Shown here: positions 53,823 to 63,472 of the stretch, piece by piece
Layout: each line of letters opens with the position of its first letter
How positions within the stretch are numbered: the first letter of the stretch is position 1
Source: Pseudomonas sp. DY-1
Lineage (GTDB): Bacteria; Pseudomonadota; Gammaproteobacteria; Pseudomonadales; Pseudomonadaceae
NCBI RefSeq assembly: GCF_003626975.1
Contig: NZ_CP032616.1
Location: forward strand, 4,030,001-4,094,000
Length of the DNA: 64,000 nt
Direction: 5' to 3'
The notes under the pieces: model-generated
Told to the model about the DNA's origin: nothing
The model's input: only the letters and a program-made list of their open reading frames with translations
The model's database searches: none
Program-made: the position numbers and the translations under genes

Positions 53823-54794
53823 TCAGTCGGCGAGGACGATCTGATTCTTCCCGCCGCGCTTGGCCTGGTACATGGCCGCGTCGGCGCGGGCGTAGAGGCT
53901 GTCGAGGTTGCCGTCGTCACGAAGGTTCGCCAGGCCCTGGCTGACGGTGACGCCGAAGCTCTTGCCGTCGACGGTGAAGCCCATCCGCTGGATTTCCCGC
54001 TGCAGGCGTTCGGCGATCTGCCACGCCAGTTCCGGCGGGCAACCGGGCAGGACGGCGGCGAACTCCTCGCCGCCGATACGGCCGAACAGGTCGCCCCGAC
54101 GCAAGGTATTGCCGCCGCATTGGGCAATGCGTTGCAGCACCTGGTCCCCGATCTGGTGGCCATGGGTGTCGTTGATCTTCTTGAAGTCATCGACGTCCAG
54201 CAGGATGAACGCCAGCGGGCTGCCGAACTGCACCGAGTGCTCGAACTCGCGCTGGGCGCATTCGAAGAAGTGCCGTCGGTTGCTGCTCTTGGTCAGCACG
54301 TCGGTGGTCGCCAGGCGATGCAGTTCACCCTCCAGTTGCTTCTTCTCGGTGATGTCTTCGGCGATGCCGACAACGATGGTCGGCTGGCCTTCCCCGCCGC
54401 CCTGGCTGATGAAGCATTTGTCGCTGATCCAGCGCAGCTGGCCGTCGGCGCGGATGATGCGGTACTCGCGGGCCTCGATGGCCCCCTTCTCCAGCACTTC
54501 GGCGAAACTCTGCGCAGCGTATTCCAGGTCATCCGGGTAGATGCAGTTGCGCCACTCGCTGTAGTCCGCCAGCAGCAGCGCGGCGGAGCGCCCGAACATG
54601 GTCTCGTAGGCAGGGCTGACGTAGATGATCCGTTGCGCCTCCCAGTCGAAGGCCCAGAGCACGGCGTTCACGCTGCCCAGAAGGCTGCTGAAGATGGCCT
54701 CGCGTTCGCGCAGCCGTTCGACTTCGCCCCGGCTGTGAAGAAGGGCAAGGGTGAGTTTTTCCAGTTCGCTTGGAGATTCGAGGGACGTTTCCAT
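53823..54794 (-). CDS. PAS-GGDEF diguanylate cyclase
   Basis: Cytoplasmic protein of 323 residues that should make c-di-GMP. A coiled-coil-like start (10-35) is followed by a PAS domain (about 35-155: LWAFDWEAQRIIYVSPAYE, VVGIAEDITEKK) and a GGDEF domain (160-323) with the intact active site GGEEF (241-245) and the product-inhibition motif RRGD (232-235) at the proper distance. The usual LTGLxNRR is LTKSSNRR. There are no membrane helices, so the PAS domain senses an internal cue, unknown. It is not linked to an operon. Confidence 0.93.
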   Translation of the reverse strand: METSLESPSELEKLTLALLHSRGEVERLREREAIFSSLLGSVNAVLWAFDWEAQRIIYVSPAYETMFGRSAALLLADYSEWRNCIYPDDLEYAAQSFAEVLEKGAIEAREYRIIRADGQLRWISDKCFISQGGGEGQPTIVVGIAEDITEKKQLEGELHRLATTDVLTKSSNRRHFFECAQREFEHSVQFGSPLAFILLDVDDFKKINDTHGHQIGDQVLQRIAQCGGNTLRRGDLFGRIGGEEFAAVLPGCPPELAWQIAERLQREIQRMGFTVDGKSFGVTVSQGLANLRDDGNLDSLYARADAAMYQAKRGGKNQIVLAD

Positions 54795-54869
54795 TCGGCC
54801 GCTACCTTCATAGGACCTGCCTTCGACAGATTAGGCAGGCAAAAGTGCGGACGGCACGCGAGCCGACGG

Positions 54870-55901
54870 TCAGGCATGACTGGCATGACGGAAGGCAACG
54901 AAACGGTTGAGCAACCGGTGCAGGACGAACACCGCGACCAGGGTGAGGAACACCGACACGCACACCGAGCTCAGGCGATAGGCGATGGAGTACACCACGT
55001 CGTGCTGCGGCGTGAGGTACTGGCCGAAGACGATGGCCAAGGTGGTCAGTGCGCCGAAACCAATGCCCTGCGCGCCTTCCAGCACATGCAGGCGAGCGCA
55101 GCAGAGGGCGGCGGTCCAGTACATCAGGGTCACCAGGGGCAGCACGTCGTAATGGCTGTAGAGCACCAGCTGCAGCACCAGCCCAATGGCGCAGCCCAGC
55201 AGGGTGCCGAGGGCGCGAATGCGGCCGGCGAAGCGGATGCCGTTCCAGTGCATGGGGAACAGGACCAGGATCGACGCCACCTGGGCCGACAGCGAATCTT
55301 TCAGGTCGAAGCTCTGGAACAGCATGAAGGACAGGGTGGCGATAGTCGCCCCGAGGATCGCCTCGTGGCGCTGGCTGGGCACGTCCTTGGCCGGTATCCG
55401 CTTCAGCGGACGCGGCTCGGCATCGGGGAAGAGGAAGAACATAAGCCAGGCGATCAGGACCGTCAGCCCCGCCGCCACCAGGTTGCTGGTGACCAGGTCG
55501 TAGAGGTGGGTTTCCGGGTAACTGGCGAAGTGAAGCTGGATGGAGAGGAACACGCTGCCCAGCGCGCCGAACATGAAGAGCGCCCCCTGGGCCATCAGAC
55601 GGAAGCGCCAGAAGAAGGCCAGGAAAGCCAGCGGCACTATCATCTGCGGTCGGTCGCCAAACAGGCCGTAGATCACCAGTACCTCGACACTCACCACCAC
55701 GGCCTGGAGCAGGAACTGCCGCACGATGTGGGCGTTGATGACCGGCGTGAGGCCGAGCAGGAGCATGGGATAGACGCAGAAGAACGAGCCGTTGTCCCAG
55801 CCCATCAACTTGCAGATGAACAGCCCGAGGGTGCCGCCCCCAGCGAGACGCAGGCATTGCCTCAGGTCGTTCTCGGTCAGAGCTGTCCTGCGGTTCATCA
55901 A
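54870..55901 (-). CDS. DUF2955/FUSC-like membrane protein, aromatic-acid exporter type
   Basis: Inner-membrane protein of 343 residues with about ten hydrophobic segments arranged in two similar halves and a short cytoplasmic loop near 165-180 (DAEPRPLKRIPAKDVPSQRHE). This matches the DUF2955/FUSC family that pairs with HlyD-type adaptors, as AaeB does with AaeA. It overlaps the adaptor gene by four bases. No outer-membrane channel gene is present. Probably exports aromatic or phenolic compounds (inference). Confidence 0.82.
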   Translation of the reverse strand: MMNRRTALTENDLRQCLRLAGGGTLGLFICKLMGWDNGSFFCVYPMLLLGLTPVINAHIVRQFLLQAVVVSVEVLVIYGLFGDRPQMIVPLAFLAFFWRFRLMAQGALFMFGALGSVFLSIQLHFASYPETHLYDLVTSNLVAAGLTVLIAWLMFFLFPDAEPRPLKRIPAKDVPSQRHEAILGATIATLSFMLFQSFDLKDSLSAQVASILVLFPMHWNGIRFAGRIRALGTLLGCAIGLVLQLVLYSHYDVLPLVTLMYWTAALCCARLHVLEGAQGIGFGALTTLAIVFGQYLTPQHDVVYSIAYRLSSVCVSVFLTLVAVFVLHRLLNRFVAFRHASHA

Positions 55902-56959
55902 TACACGTAGTGCAGGATGCTGATCGCGGCGATCTGCAGACGGCCGAACAGGTCCGCCAGGTGCGAGTCGCCCGGGTAGAGCTGGACCGTCGCCTTGGCG
56001 CCGCTGGGCAGCGTATAGGGCAGGGTTTCGGTCAGGCTGACGTGCAGGCGCTGGCGCTGAGCGTCACGCACCCAGCGGTCGGAGATCGCCGGAGCGGCCA
56101 GATCGCCATTGGCGTCGAGCTGCCCCTCCTTCACGCCGGCGTCGATGGCGCTGACCCTGGCCGCAAAAATGTGGCCGGGGAGCGCGTCGAACACCACCGC
56201 AGCACCATCCTCCAGGCGCACATAGCGCAGGGCCTTCTCGCGGAAGTCGGCACTGATGTCCGCTTCATCCGCCACCAACGCGGCCACCGGATTGCCGGCA
56301 TGCAGGAATGCGCCGGGGGACAGCTGCAGGTTGCTCAAGGTGCCGGCGCGCTCGGCACGCACTTCGCTGTATTCCAGTTGCAGGTGCGCCTGCTCCAGCG
56401 CGTTACGGGCCTGGCGCAGTCGCAGGTTGTCGTCGCCGACGGCGCCACGCTGGGCCACGAGCTCGCGAATGCGCGCACCGGCGGCACTCAGCTTGGCCTG
56501 GGCGGCCTGACGCTGCGCTTCGGTCTGCTCGAACAGCTGGCGCGATACGTGCTGGCTCTGCACCAGACGCCCGAGGCGCGCAGCCTCGCGTTGCAACTCG
56601 CTGGCAGAAGCCTGGGCGGCGACCTGGTCGGCACGGGCCGCAGCGATAGCGGCGTCGAGTTGGCGGTTGTCCTGCTCGGCCTGTTCAAGCGCCAGCTCGG
56701 CGGCACGCACGGCCAGGCGGAAGGGTTCGGGGTCGAGACGGAACAGGACCTGGCCGGCCTCGACGTGCTGATTGTTGCTGACGGCGACGTCCAGCACCTG
56801 GCCGTCCACGCGTGGGGCGATGCGCAGCACCGGACGGGTCAGTTGCGCCTGGGGCGTGATGGGCATCCACAGGTCCGCCGCCAGGAAGTAGGCGAACAGC
56901 AGGACGAACAGGATGATGGCCGCCTGGACCCGCCGGGCGAATCTTTGATCCGGAGTCAT
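55898..56959 (-). CDS. HlyD/EmrA-family membrane fusion adaptor
   Basis: Periplasmic adaptor of 353 residues. A membrane anchor lies at about 13-30 (AAIILFVLLFAYFLAAD). A biotinyl-lipoyl half motif RIAPRVDGQVLDVAVSNNQHVEAGQVLFRLDPEPF is followed by a coiled coil (about 75-190), then a second lipoyl half and beta-barrel (LQLSPGAFLHAGNPVAALV). The ATG at 56959 is preferred over an upstream one because the family starts there. Works with the 54870-55901 protein. The divergent LysR gene probably regulates both. Confidence 0.88.
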   Translation of the reverse strand: MTPDQRFARRVQAAIILFVLLFAYFLAADLWMPITPQAQLTRPVLRIAPRVDGQVLDVAVSNNQHVEAGQVLFRLDPEPFRLAVRAAELALEQAEQDNRQLDAAIAAARADQVAAQASASELQREAARLGRLVQSQHVSRQLFEQTEAQRQAAQAKLSAAGARIRELVAQRGAVGDDNLRLRQARNALEQAHLQLEYSEVRAERAGTLSNLQLSPGAFLHAGNPVAALVADEADISADFREKALRYVRLEDGAAVVFDALPGHIFAARVSAIDAGVKEGQLDANGDLAAPAISDRWVRDAQRQRLHVSLTETLPYTLPSGAKATVQLYPGDSHLADLFGRLQIAAISILHYVY

Positions 56960-57113
56960 GCGTACCTCGAAGGGACCCGCAGCGGATGCGGGTGGGGGAA
57001 AGACGGGAACGGCACGACCTCGGCCATTACCGCCCATGGGGACAAAGTATATTTAGCTGGGATTCGAGGATAATCTCCCACTTGCGAGAAGCAGCCTTAC
57101 ACAAGGGGTAACA

Positions 57114-58079
57114 ATGGATACGCTCCACAGCATGCGGGTTTTCGTGCGGGTGATAGACACCGGCAGTTTTACCGCCGCAGCCCAGGCCATGGACCTGTCC
57201 ACCGCGCAGGTATCAAGGCTGGTATCGGAGCTGGAACAGCAGCTCCAGGCCCGCCTGCTGCATCGCACCACCCGCCGTCTCGCGCTGACCGAAGTGGGCG
57301 AGCGCTACCTGCAACGCTGCCGGCAAATCCTCGGTGAAGTGGACGAGGCCGCCGCCGAGGCACGCGGTGCCCATCTCAAGCCCCATGGCCGCCTGCGCGT
57401 ACACACCATGACCGGCCTGGGCCTGCAGCACCTCACCCCCCTGGTGGCACGCTACAGCGAGCTCTATCCGGAAGTGGTGGTGGAACTGACCCTGTCGCAG
57501 CGCACCCCCGACCTGCTGGAAGATGGCCACGACGTCATCATCACCTTCGCCCGCGAGCTGCCCGATTCGCAGATGGTCGCCCAGGTACTGGGGCCGATGT
57601 TCAGCGTGCTCTGCGCAGCCCCCGGTTATCTGAAGAAGCACGGCGTACCCCTCAGCCCGGTGGACCTGCAGCAGCATCGCTATCTGCGGCTGCTGGACCC
57701 GCTGTATGAGGACAGCTGGGTGTTCAATGGCGAGCAGGGTGAATTCAACGTACTCCCCGCCGAGAGCTTCCAGGTGAACGTGGCCGAGTCGTTGGCCAAG
57801 GCCGCGCAGGCCGGCATGGGCATCTGCCTGCTGCCCTCTTTCGTCGCCTGCCCGCCCGTGCGTGAAGGCAAGCTGCTGCGGCTCCTGCCGGATTACCGCC
57901 TGCGCGAGCGCAACATCTACGCCATCTACCCGTCGCGGCGTTTCCTCGACGCCAAGATCAAAACCTGGGTCGAGTTCCTCAAGGCCGAATTGCCGCCGCT
58001 ACTGACCCAGGACGAAGCCCTGCTCGAAGATCCGAATCGCTGGGCGATCAACGCGAAACTATTGCGCAAAGAGAAATAG
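57114..58079 (+). CDS. LysR-family regulator of the efflux pair
   Basis: LysR regulator of 321 residues. The helix-turn-helix MRVFVRVIDTGSFTAAAQAMDLSTAQVSRLVSELEQQL, read in parts (7-45), is of the DhcR/AaeR subgroup. The effector domain follows, with a charged C-terminal extension (about 300-321). It is divergent from the adaptor gene, with 154 bases between. Control of the pump by an aromatic ligand is inference. Confidence 0.85.
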   Translation: MDTLHSMRVFVRVIDTGSFTAAAQAMDLSTAQVSRLVSELEQQLQARLLHRTTRRLALTEVGERYLQRCRQILGEVDEAAAEARGAHLKPHGRLRVHTMTGLGLQHLTPLVARYSELYPEVVVELTLSQRTPDLLEDGHDVIITFARELPDSQMVAQVLGPMFSVLCAAPGYLKKHGVPLSPVDLQQHRYLRLLDPLYEDSWVFNGEQGEFNVLPAESFQVNVAESLAKAAQAGMGICLLPSFVACPPVREGKLLRLLPDYRLRERNIYAIYPSRRFLDAKIKTWVEFLKAELPPLLTQDEALLEDPNRWAINAKLLRKEK

Positions 58080-58168
58080 TTCTTCACTGAAACCGCTATT
58101 TTTCCCCTTTCCTGACCTCCCTAAGATGGCGCCATGTTTCGCAAGAAACCATCTGAGAGGTTCAAGAT

Positions 58169-58372
58169 ATGCAACACAACGCGATTTTTACTGCCGTTTT
58201 CGCCGTATTTTCTCTATTTTTCTCGCAATTGACCCTGGCCGAAGAATCCAACGCCTTTGTTGCACGCAACGCAGCTCTGGCCGAGCAGCGCGCCGACGCG
58301 GCCCAGCAGGAAGCCATCGCCAAGCAAGGCGCTGAGCAACAGAAGCAGTCCGACGCCCACCAGGACAGCTGA
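58169..58372 (+). CDS. Small exported protein, unknown function
   Basis: 67 residues. A clear signal peptide (AIFTAVFAVFSLFFSQLTLA) is followed by a 43-residue mature part rich in Ala, Gln and charged residues (RNAALAEQRADAAQQEAIAKQG), likely one amphipathic helix. GAGAGGTTCA lies just upstream of the ATG. A strong terminator follows, so this is an independent gene. I do not recognise a family. It could be a small periplasmic helix protein in envelope stress or quality control (guess). Confidence 0.7.
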   Translation: MQHNAIFTAVFAVFSLFFSQLTLAEESNAFVARNAALAEQRADAAQQEAIAKQGAEQQKQSDAHQDS

Positions 58373-58442
58373 TCCCTGTCACTCCCTGTTCTCCACCTCC
58401 TGACGTTGATGCGTGACAGCTCCTATATCGACGTCCTGTTCA

Positions 58443-58470
58443 GGCCGCTCATGACGAGCGGCCTTTTTTT
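58443..58470 (+). terminator. Rho-independent terminator after the small exported protein gene
   Basis: GGCCGCTC (58443-58450), loop ATGAC, GAGCGGCC (58456-58463), then seven T (58464-58470). Confidence 0.93.
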
Positions 58471-58499
58471 GCCTACAGGAAATGCCGGTGGCGACGGGC

Positions 58500-58600
58500 G
58501 ACTTGAGGGGCAGTTGCGCTGCCCTTGGCGATTGAAATCGCCCCTACAGGAACAGCCTGTCCCCGCCTTGTACGGGCGAATACATTCGCCAACCGAACCA
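58500..58600. repeat. REP elements upstream of the desA terminator
   Basis: The gap 58373-58678 has no gene. Besides the two terminators it holds GGCGATTGAAATCGCCCCTAC (about 58527-58547, read in parts) and a degraded copy CGGGCGAATACATTCGCC (about 58573-58590). Confidence 0.65.
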
Positions 58601-58632
58601 CCGGTTCGGCCTGCGATGCGTCCGCAGAAAGC

Positions 58633-58660
58633 AAAAAGGCCGGCATCTCTGCCGGCCTTT
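58633..58660 (-). terminator. Rho-independent terminator after desA
   Basis: AAAGGCCGGCA (58635-58645), loop TCTC, TGCCGGCCTTT (58650-58660). On the minus strand the stem ends in a T run (A run 58633-58637). Confidence 0.88.
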
Positions 58661-58678
58661 CTCATGGGCTCGCAAGCG

Positions 58679-59863
58679 TCAGGCGGCGGCCGGACGCAGG
58701 GAGTAGGTCTTCAACTGCTCGGCGAAATCGCGCAGGGACTGGATACCGCTGGCTTCGGCCTCGTGAATCCATTCCTTGATGGCGGCGAGCATGTCGTGGC
58801 CATTGGCGCTGGTCTTCACCCAGATCTGCTGCAGCGCCAGGCGCTTCTCGTAGATCACCTTGAGGGCCTGGCTCTGTTCCAGCATGGCGGCGATGCGCGC
58901 CTGGTGGCCTTCGTCGAGCAGGCTGGTCTCGCGGGAAAGCAGGCGTTTGGCGCGGCGGAACAGGTGGCGTACCGACTCGTCGGCCTTGGCCAGTTCCTGC
59001 TTCACCAGCGGAGCGATCACCAGCTTGCGGTACTGGGCCATGATCTGGAAACGGTTGTTGAGGATGGCCATGGCGGTGTCCATGTCCAGGTTGCCCTTGC
59101 CTTCGACGCGGTGGGCGATCGGTGCCACGCGCTGCACCTTGGCCATGCCGAGGATGCTGAACAGCTTGATCCAGGCCCAGCCCATGTCGAACTCCCACTT
59201 CTTCACCGACAGCTTGGCGGAGTTCGGATAGGTGTGGTGGTTGTTGTGCAGCTCTTCACCGCCAATCAGGATGCCCCAAGGCACCAGGTTGGTGGCGGCA
59301 TCACGGCATTCGAAGTTGCGGTAGCCGATGGCATGGCCCAGGCCATTTACGACGCCTGCGGCCCAGACCGGTATCCACATCATCTGCACAGCCCAGATGG
59401 TGATGCCGCCCGCGCCGAACAGCGCCAGGTCGATCAGAGCCATAAGGGTGACACCGCCGATGGGGTAGCGGCTGTAGACGTTGCGCTCCATCCAGTCATC
59501 CGGGCAGTTCTTGCCGTAGATGCGCAACGTCTCTTCATTTTTCGCCTCTTCCGCGTACAGTTCCGCGCCTTGGCGCAGTACGGTCCACAGGCCTTTGACC
59601 ACCGGGCTGTGGGGGTCGTCAGCAGTTTCGCACTTGGCGTGGTGCTTGCGGTGGATGGCGGTCCACTCGCGGGTATTCATGGCGGTGGTCAGCCACAACC
59701 AGAAACGGAAGAAATGCTTGAGCGCCGGATGCAGTTCCAGCGAGCGGTGCGCCGAGTAGCGGTGCAGATAGACAGTGACGCTGACGATGGTGATGTGGGT
59801 CATCACCAGGGTGACAGCCACCAGCTGCCACAGCGACAGGTCGAGAAAGCCGTTGTACCACAT
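58679..59863 (-). CDS. desA: Fatty-acid desaturase DesA (acyl-lipid delta-9 type)
   Basis: Membrane di-iron desaturase of 394 residues. The three histidine boxes are HRYSAH (34-39), HRKHH (71-75) and HNNHH (206-210), with four or so membrane helices. In P. aeruginosa, DesA inserts double bonds in phospholipid acyl chains with oxygen. The extended C-terminal helical region (about 240-394) fits that enzyme. Neighbour of the PAS-GGDEF-EAL gene, as in P. aeruginosa. Confidence 0.93.
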   Translation of the reverse strand: MWYNGFLDLSLWQLVAVTLVMTHITIVSVTVYLHRYSAHRSLELHPALKHFFRFWLWLTTAMNTREWTAIHRKHHAKCETADDPHSPVVKGLWTVLRQGAELYAEEAKNEETLRIYGKNCPDDWMERNVYSRYPIGGVTLMALIDLALFGAGGITIWAVQMMWIPVWAAGVVNGLGHAIGYRNFECRDAATNLVPWGILIGGEELHNNHHTYPNSAKLSVKKWEFDMGWAWIKLFSILGMAKVQRVAPIAHRVEGKGNLDMDTAMAILNNRFQIMAQYRKLVIAPLVKQELAKADESVRHLFRRAKRLLSRETSLLDEGHQARIAAMLEQSQALKVIYEKRLALQQIWVKTSANGHDMLAAIKEWIHEAEASGIQSLRDFAEQLKTYSLRPAAA

Positions 59864-60035
59864 GGATGGTGTTGCCTCGGGTAAAGTGAGCGGGGCTTAT
59901 CGCGTATAGCTCCTCGGATTATCACAAAGCGCCCGGAGAAAACCATCCTGTCTTTTAGATAGAAGCCCTCCGGTCGTCGGTTGCTTCTATAATCCGCCAA
60001 TTGCCCGTTTCACCCATGCCAGGAAGGCCGCACCC

Positions 60036-61940
60036 ATGCGTTTCAATTTCAGTGCCCTGCGATTGGTGCTGCCCTACTTCATTCTCGCTAGCCTGTGGGT
60101 GCTGTTCAGTGACCGCGCACTCTATTCCCTGGTGGGCGACCGTGTACTGCTGGCCGAGCTGCAGACCACCAAGGGACTGCTCTTCGTGCTGGTTACCAGC
60201 CTCCTGTTGTTCACCCTTGTCTGCCTGCACCTGCACCGCCTGAAGGACTATCTGGATGCCCGCCGCGAACACGAAAGCAGCCTGCGCCAGGCCGCCGCTG
60301 TGTTCGACAGCACCCAGGAGGGCGTGCTGGTCACAGATGCCGAAAGCCGCATCGTCCACGTCAACCGTGCCTTTTCCCGCATCACCGGCTTCGATGAAGC
60401 ACAAGTACTGGGCAAGAATCCGCGCATCTTCAGCTCCGGCCGCCACGCCCCGGGCTTCTACAAGGCCATGTGGAATGCCCTGGACAACCGCCGCGAATGG
60501 AGCGGTGAAGTGTGGAACCGGCGCAAGAACGGCGAGATCTATCCGCTCTGGCAGAACATCCGCGCCATCCATGACGAAGACGGTCAGCTGACTCACTATG
60601 TGGCGGTATTCTCCGACGTCAGTGCGATCAAGCGCTCGCAGCACGAACTGGACTTCCTCGCCCACCACGATCCGCTGACCAACCTGCCCAACCGCCTGCT
60701 CTTCACCGAGCGTGTAGAACAGGCGCTGGAACGTGCCCACCGTGAGAAGCAGAACGGTGCAGTGCTGTTGCTGGACCTCGATCACTTCAAGCACATCAAT
60801 GAAAGCTTCGGCCACTCCCATGGCGACCTGCTGCTGAAGATGGCCGGTGTGCGCCTCCAGGGGCTGATGGAAGGCGGCATGACCCTGGCGCGCCTGGGCG
60901 GCGACGAGTTCGGCGTGTTGTGGGAAAACTGCCCTCAGGCCGACCAGGCCGCAGCCCTGGCCGAGCGCATCCGCAGCGAACTGGCGACCCCCTTCCGACT
61001 GGACGGCCATGACCTGTTCATCAGCACAAGCCTGGGCATCAGCCTGTTCCCGAACGTCGACGCCAATGTCGAACAGGTGATGCGCAATGCCGACTCGGCC
61101 CTGTTCAAGGCCAAGAGCTCGGGCCGCGATTCCTATGCCTTCTACAGCCAGGAACTGACCGAGCAGGCGCGCCAGCGCGTCGAGTTGTTCAGCGCCCTGC
61201 GCCAGGCGATGGAGCTGGGTCAGCTGCAAGTCCACTACCAGCCCATCCAGCGCCTGGCCGACGGCCAACTGGTCGGTTTCGAGGCACTGGTGCGCTGGGC
61301 GCATCCCGAGCGTGGCCTAGTACCACCTGGTGAGTTCCTGCCAATCGCCGAGCAGAGTGGGTTGATCGCCAGCATCGACGTCTGGGTACTGGAACAGGCC
61401 TGCCGGCAGATGCGGTGCTGGCTGGAGCAGGGTCACGCATTGTCTTTCGTGGCGGTGAACCTGTCCTGCCGGCTGTTCCACCGCACCGAGCTGGATAGTG
61501 AAGTGGCCCGGGTGCTGGCCACCACGGGCCTTGCACCGGAGCGGCTGGAGCTGGAAATCACCGAAAGCGCGGTGATGGAGGACCCGGACGCCGCCGAGGC
61601 CCTGCTTGCTCGTCTGCGTGAACTGGGCGTGCGTCTGGCCATCGACGACTTCGGTACGGGCTACTCCTCGCTGCAGCGCCTCAAGCACCTGCCGGTGCAG
61701 AAGCTGAAGCTCGACCAGAGCTTCGTTCGTGGCCTGCCGGACGACAAGAACGATATCGCCATCGCTCGTGCCGTCACCGCCTTGGGCCACAGCCTGGGCA
61801 TCAGCGTGCTGGCCGAAGGTATCGAGGTGGACGCCCAGGCCGGGTTCCTCCGTGAGCTGGGCTGCGACTACGGCCAGGGGTACCTGTTCAGCCGGCCCTT
61901 ACCGGTGGAAGAACTCGAGCAGCTCTGGCCGGTAGCCTGA
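60036..61940 (+). CDS. pipA: PAS-GGDEF-EAL protein, PipA-like
   Basis: Membrane-bound c-di-GMP turnover protein of 634 residues. Two helices (about 8-25 and 46-68) flank a short periplasmic loop, then a PAS domain (85-200, STQEGVLVTDAESRIVHVN), GGDEF (205-375, intact GGDEF at 288-292) and EAL (380-634, GFEALVRW at 415-422, DDFGTGYSSL). Both catalytic cores look intact, so either activity is possible; the PipA relative in P. aeruginosa is a phosphodiesterase. A TATAAT at 59988-59993 is a possible -10. Confidence 0.92.
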   Translation: MRFNFSALRLVLPYFILASLWVLFSDRALYSLVGDRVLLAELQTTKGLLFVLVTSLLLFTLVCLHLHRLKDYLDARREHESSLRQAAAVFDSTQEGVLVTDAESRIVHVNRAFSRITGFDEAQVLGKNPRIFSSGRHAPGFYKAMWNALDNRREWSGEVWNRRKNGEIYPLWQNIRAIHDEDGQLTHYVAVFSDVSAIKRSQHELDFLAHHDPLTNLPNRLLFTERVEQALERAHREKQNGAVLLLDLDHFKHINESFGHSHGDLLLKMAGVRLQGLMEGGMTLARLGGDEFGVLWENCPQADQAAALAERIRSELATPFRLDGHDLFISTSLGISLFPNVDANVEQVMRNADSALFKAKSSGRDSYAFYSQELTEQARQRVELFSALRQAMELGQLQVHYQPIQRLADGQLVGFEALVRWAHPERGLVPPGEFLPIAEQSGLIASIDVWVLEQACRQMRCWLEQGHALSFVAVNLSCRLFHRTELDSEVARVLATTGLAPERLELEITESAVMEDPDAAEALLARLRELGVRLAIDDFGTGYSSLQRLKHLPVQKLKLDQSFVRGLPDDKNDIAIARAVTALGHSLGISVLAEGIEVDAQAGFLRELGCDYGQGYLFSRPLPVEELEQLWPVA

Positions 61941-62025
61941 AGACGGCAGATTCGGCTTCGCCAGGCGTTGGCCCCCCCTGTCGGCAGCATCTGCGTCGCT
62001 CGAAAGCAATTTCGGTTATATAAAA

Positions 62026-62050
62026 ATTCTTAAATAGTATTTTTAAGAAT
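62026..62050. promoter_or_regulatory. Inverted repeat ATTCTTAA / TTAAGAAT upstream of oscA
   Basis: ATTCTTAA (62026-62033) and TTAAGAAT (62043-62050) with a 9-base centre in an AT-rich island 87 bases before oscA. It is similar to the repeat before atsB. Candidate CysB-type site (inference). Confidence 0.55.
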
Positions 62051-62136
62051 ATTACCCGCTTGCTTAAGATTCGCTCCACGCCACGCGGAATACCTTCCTG
62101 AACCATGCCGCGGGCCCCATTTCTAGGAGCACGACC

Positions 62137-62319
62137 ATGAGCGCAACCCTTCGTAGCGTGGAAGGCCAGGACGAGGCCAGCATCCTGCGTGAAATCCAGA
62201 GTGCCCTGCACGGCCTGCGTTTCGGCTCGGTGGAAATCACCGTGCACAACGGCCAGGTAGTGCAAATCGAACGCAAGGAAAAATTCCGCCTGCAGCAACC
62301 GAACCAGCGCGGTAACTGA
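62137..62319 (+). CDS. oscA: OscA (DUF2292/YezD family) small protein
   Basis: 60-residue cytoplasmic protein, ILREIQSALHGLRFGSVEITVHNGQVVQIERKEKFRL in parts, the YezD/DUF2292 fold. In Pseudomonas, oscA lies before the sulfate transporter genes sbp-cysTWA, is induced on sulfur limitation, and mutants grow poorly on organosulfur sources, notably with chromate stress. TAGGAGCA precedes the ATG. The biochemical role is unknown. 128 bases separate it from sbp. Confidence 0.9.
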   Translation: MSATLRSVEGQDEASILREIQSALHGLRFGSVEITVHNGQVVQIERKEKFRLQQPNQRGN

Positions 62320-62447
62320 TTCACAGGACACCGTTCAAGCCTCACGAGGCTTGAAGCCCGACCGGACTGCCGGAGGGCGTTTCGACGAACACCAGTAAAC
62401 AGCCCTAGCCAACACCTAAAAAAAATTCCAGTTCCAGGAGCTTGATA

Positions 62448-63446
62448 ATGTCGATTCGCCGCTTCGCCCTCGCCGCCCTCGCCAGCGCCCTGATCGCCGG
62501 TCCGGCCGCCGCCGCCACCGAACTGCTCAACGTGTCCTACGACCCGACCCGCGAGCTCTACCAGGAATACAACGCCGCCTTCGCCAAGCACTGGAAGGCC
62601 GAAGGTGGCGACGATCTGAAGATCCAGCAATCCCATGGCGGCTCCGGCAAACAGGCCCGCGCCGTGATCGACGGCCTGAAGGCCGACGTGGTGACCCTGG
62701 CCCTGGCCGGCGACATCGACGAACTGCAGAAGCTCGGCAAGCTGATCCCGGAAAACTGGCAGGCTCGCCTGCCGCAGAACAGCACTCCCTACACCTCGAC
62801 CATCGTGTTCCTGGTGCGCAAGGGCAACCCCAAAGGCATCAAGGACTGGGGCGACCTGACCAAGCAGGGCGTTGAAGTCATCACCCCGAACCCGAAGACC
62901 TCCGGCGGTGCACGCTGGAACTTCCTGGCCGCCTGGGCATGGGCCAAGAAGGAGTACGGCAGCGACGCCAAGGCACAGGAATACGTGAAGGAGCTGTACA
63001 AGCACGTACCGGTGCTGGATACCGGCGCCCGTGGCTCGACCATCACCTTCGTCAACAACCAGATCGGCGACGTGCTGCTGGCCTGGGAAAACGAAGCCTT
63101 CCTGGCTCTGAAAGAACAAGGCGGCGAGAACTTCGAGATCATTGCGCCGAGCCTGTCGATCCTGGCCGAACCGCCGGTATCGGTGGTCGACAAGAACGTC
63201 GACAAGAAGGGCACCCGCAAGGTTGCCGAAGCCTACCTGCAGTACCTGTACAGCGAGGAAGGCCAGCGCATCGCGGCGAAGAACTTCTACCGCCCGCGTA
63301 ACGAGAAGGTCGCGGCCGAGTTCGCCAAGCAATTCCCGAAACTGGACCTCGTGACCGTGGACAAGGACTTCAACGGCTGGAAAGAAGCCCAACCCAAGTT
63401 CTTCAACGACGGCGGCATCTTCGACCAGATCTACCAGGCGCAGTAA
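62448..63446 (+). CDS. sbp: Sulfate-binding periplasmic protein Sbp
   Basis: Sulfate receptor of 332 residues. ATG 62448 is chosen over a TTG six bases earlier; CCAGGAG is the ribosome site and the signal peptide ([18 protein letters not shown]) follows. The mature N-terminus [18 protein letters not shown], and [28 protein letters not shown] with the anion-binding Ser residues, are diagnostic. It feeds the CysTWA importer. Confidence 0.96.
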   Translation: MSIRRFALAALASALIAGPAAAATELLNVSYDPTRELYQEYNAAFAKHWKAEGGDDLKIQQSHGGSGKQARAVIDGLKADVVTLALAGDIDELQKLGKLIPENWQARLPQNSTPYTSTIVFLVRKGNPKGIKDWGDLTKQGVEVITPNPKTSGGARWNFLAAWAWAKKEYGSDAKAQEYVKELYKHVPVLDTGARGSTITFVNNQIGDVLLAWENEAFLALKEQGGENFEIIAPSLSILAEPPVSVVDKNVDKKGTRKVAEAYLQYLYSEEGQRIAAKNFYRPRNEKVAAEFAKQFPKLDLVTVDKDFNGWKEAQPKFFNDGGIFDQIYQAQ

Positions 63447-63472
63447 GCGCGGAAGACGCCCCCTCTCCCCAA

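Noticed and set aside
53811..55910. 699-codon open frame on the plus strand
   Set aside because: Antisense to the cyclase and DUF2955 genes and spans their boundary; no domain.
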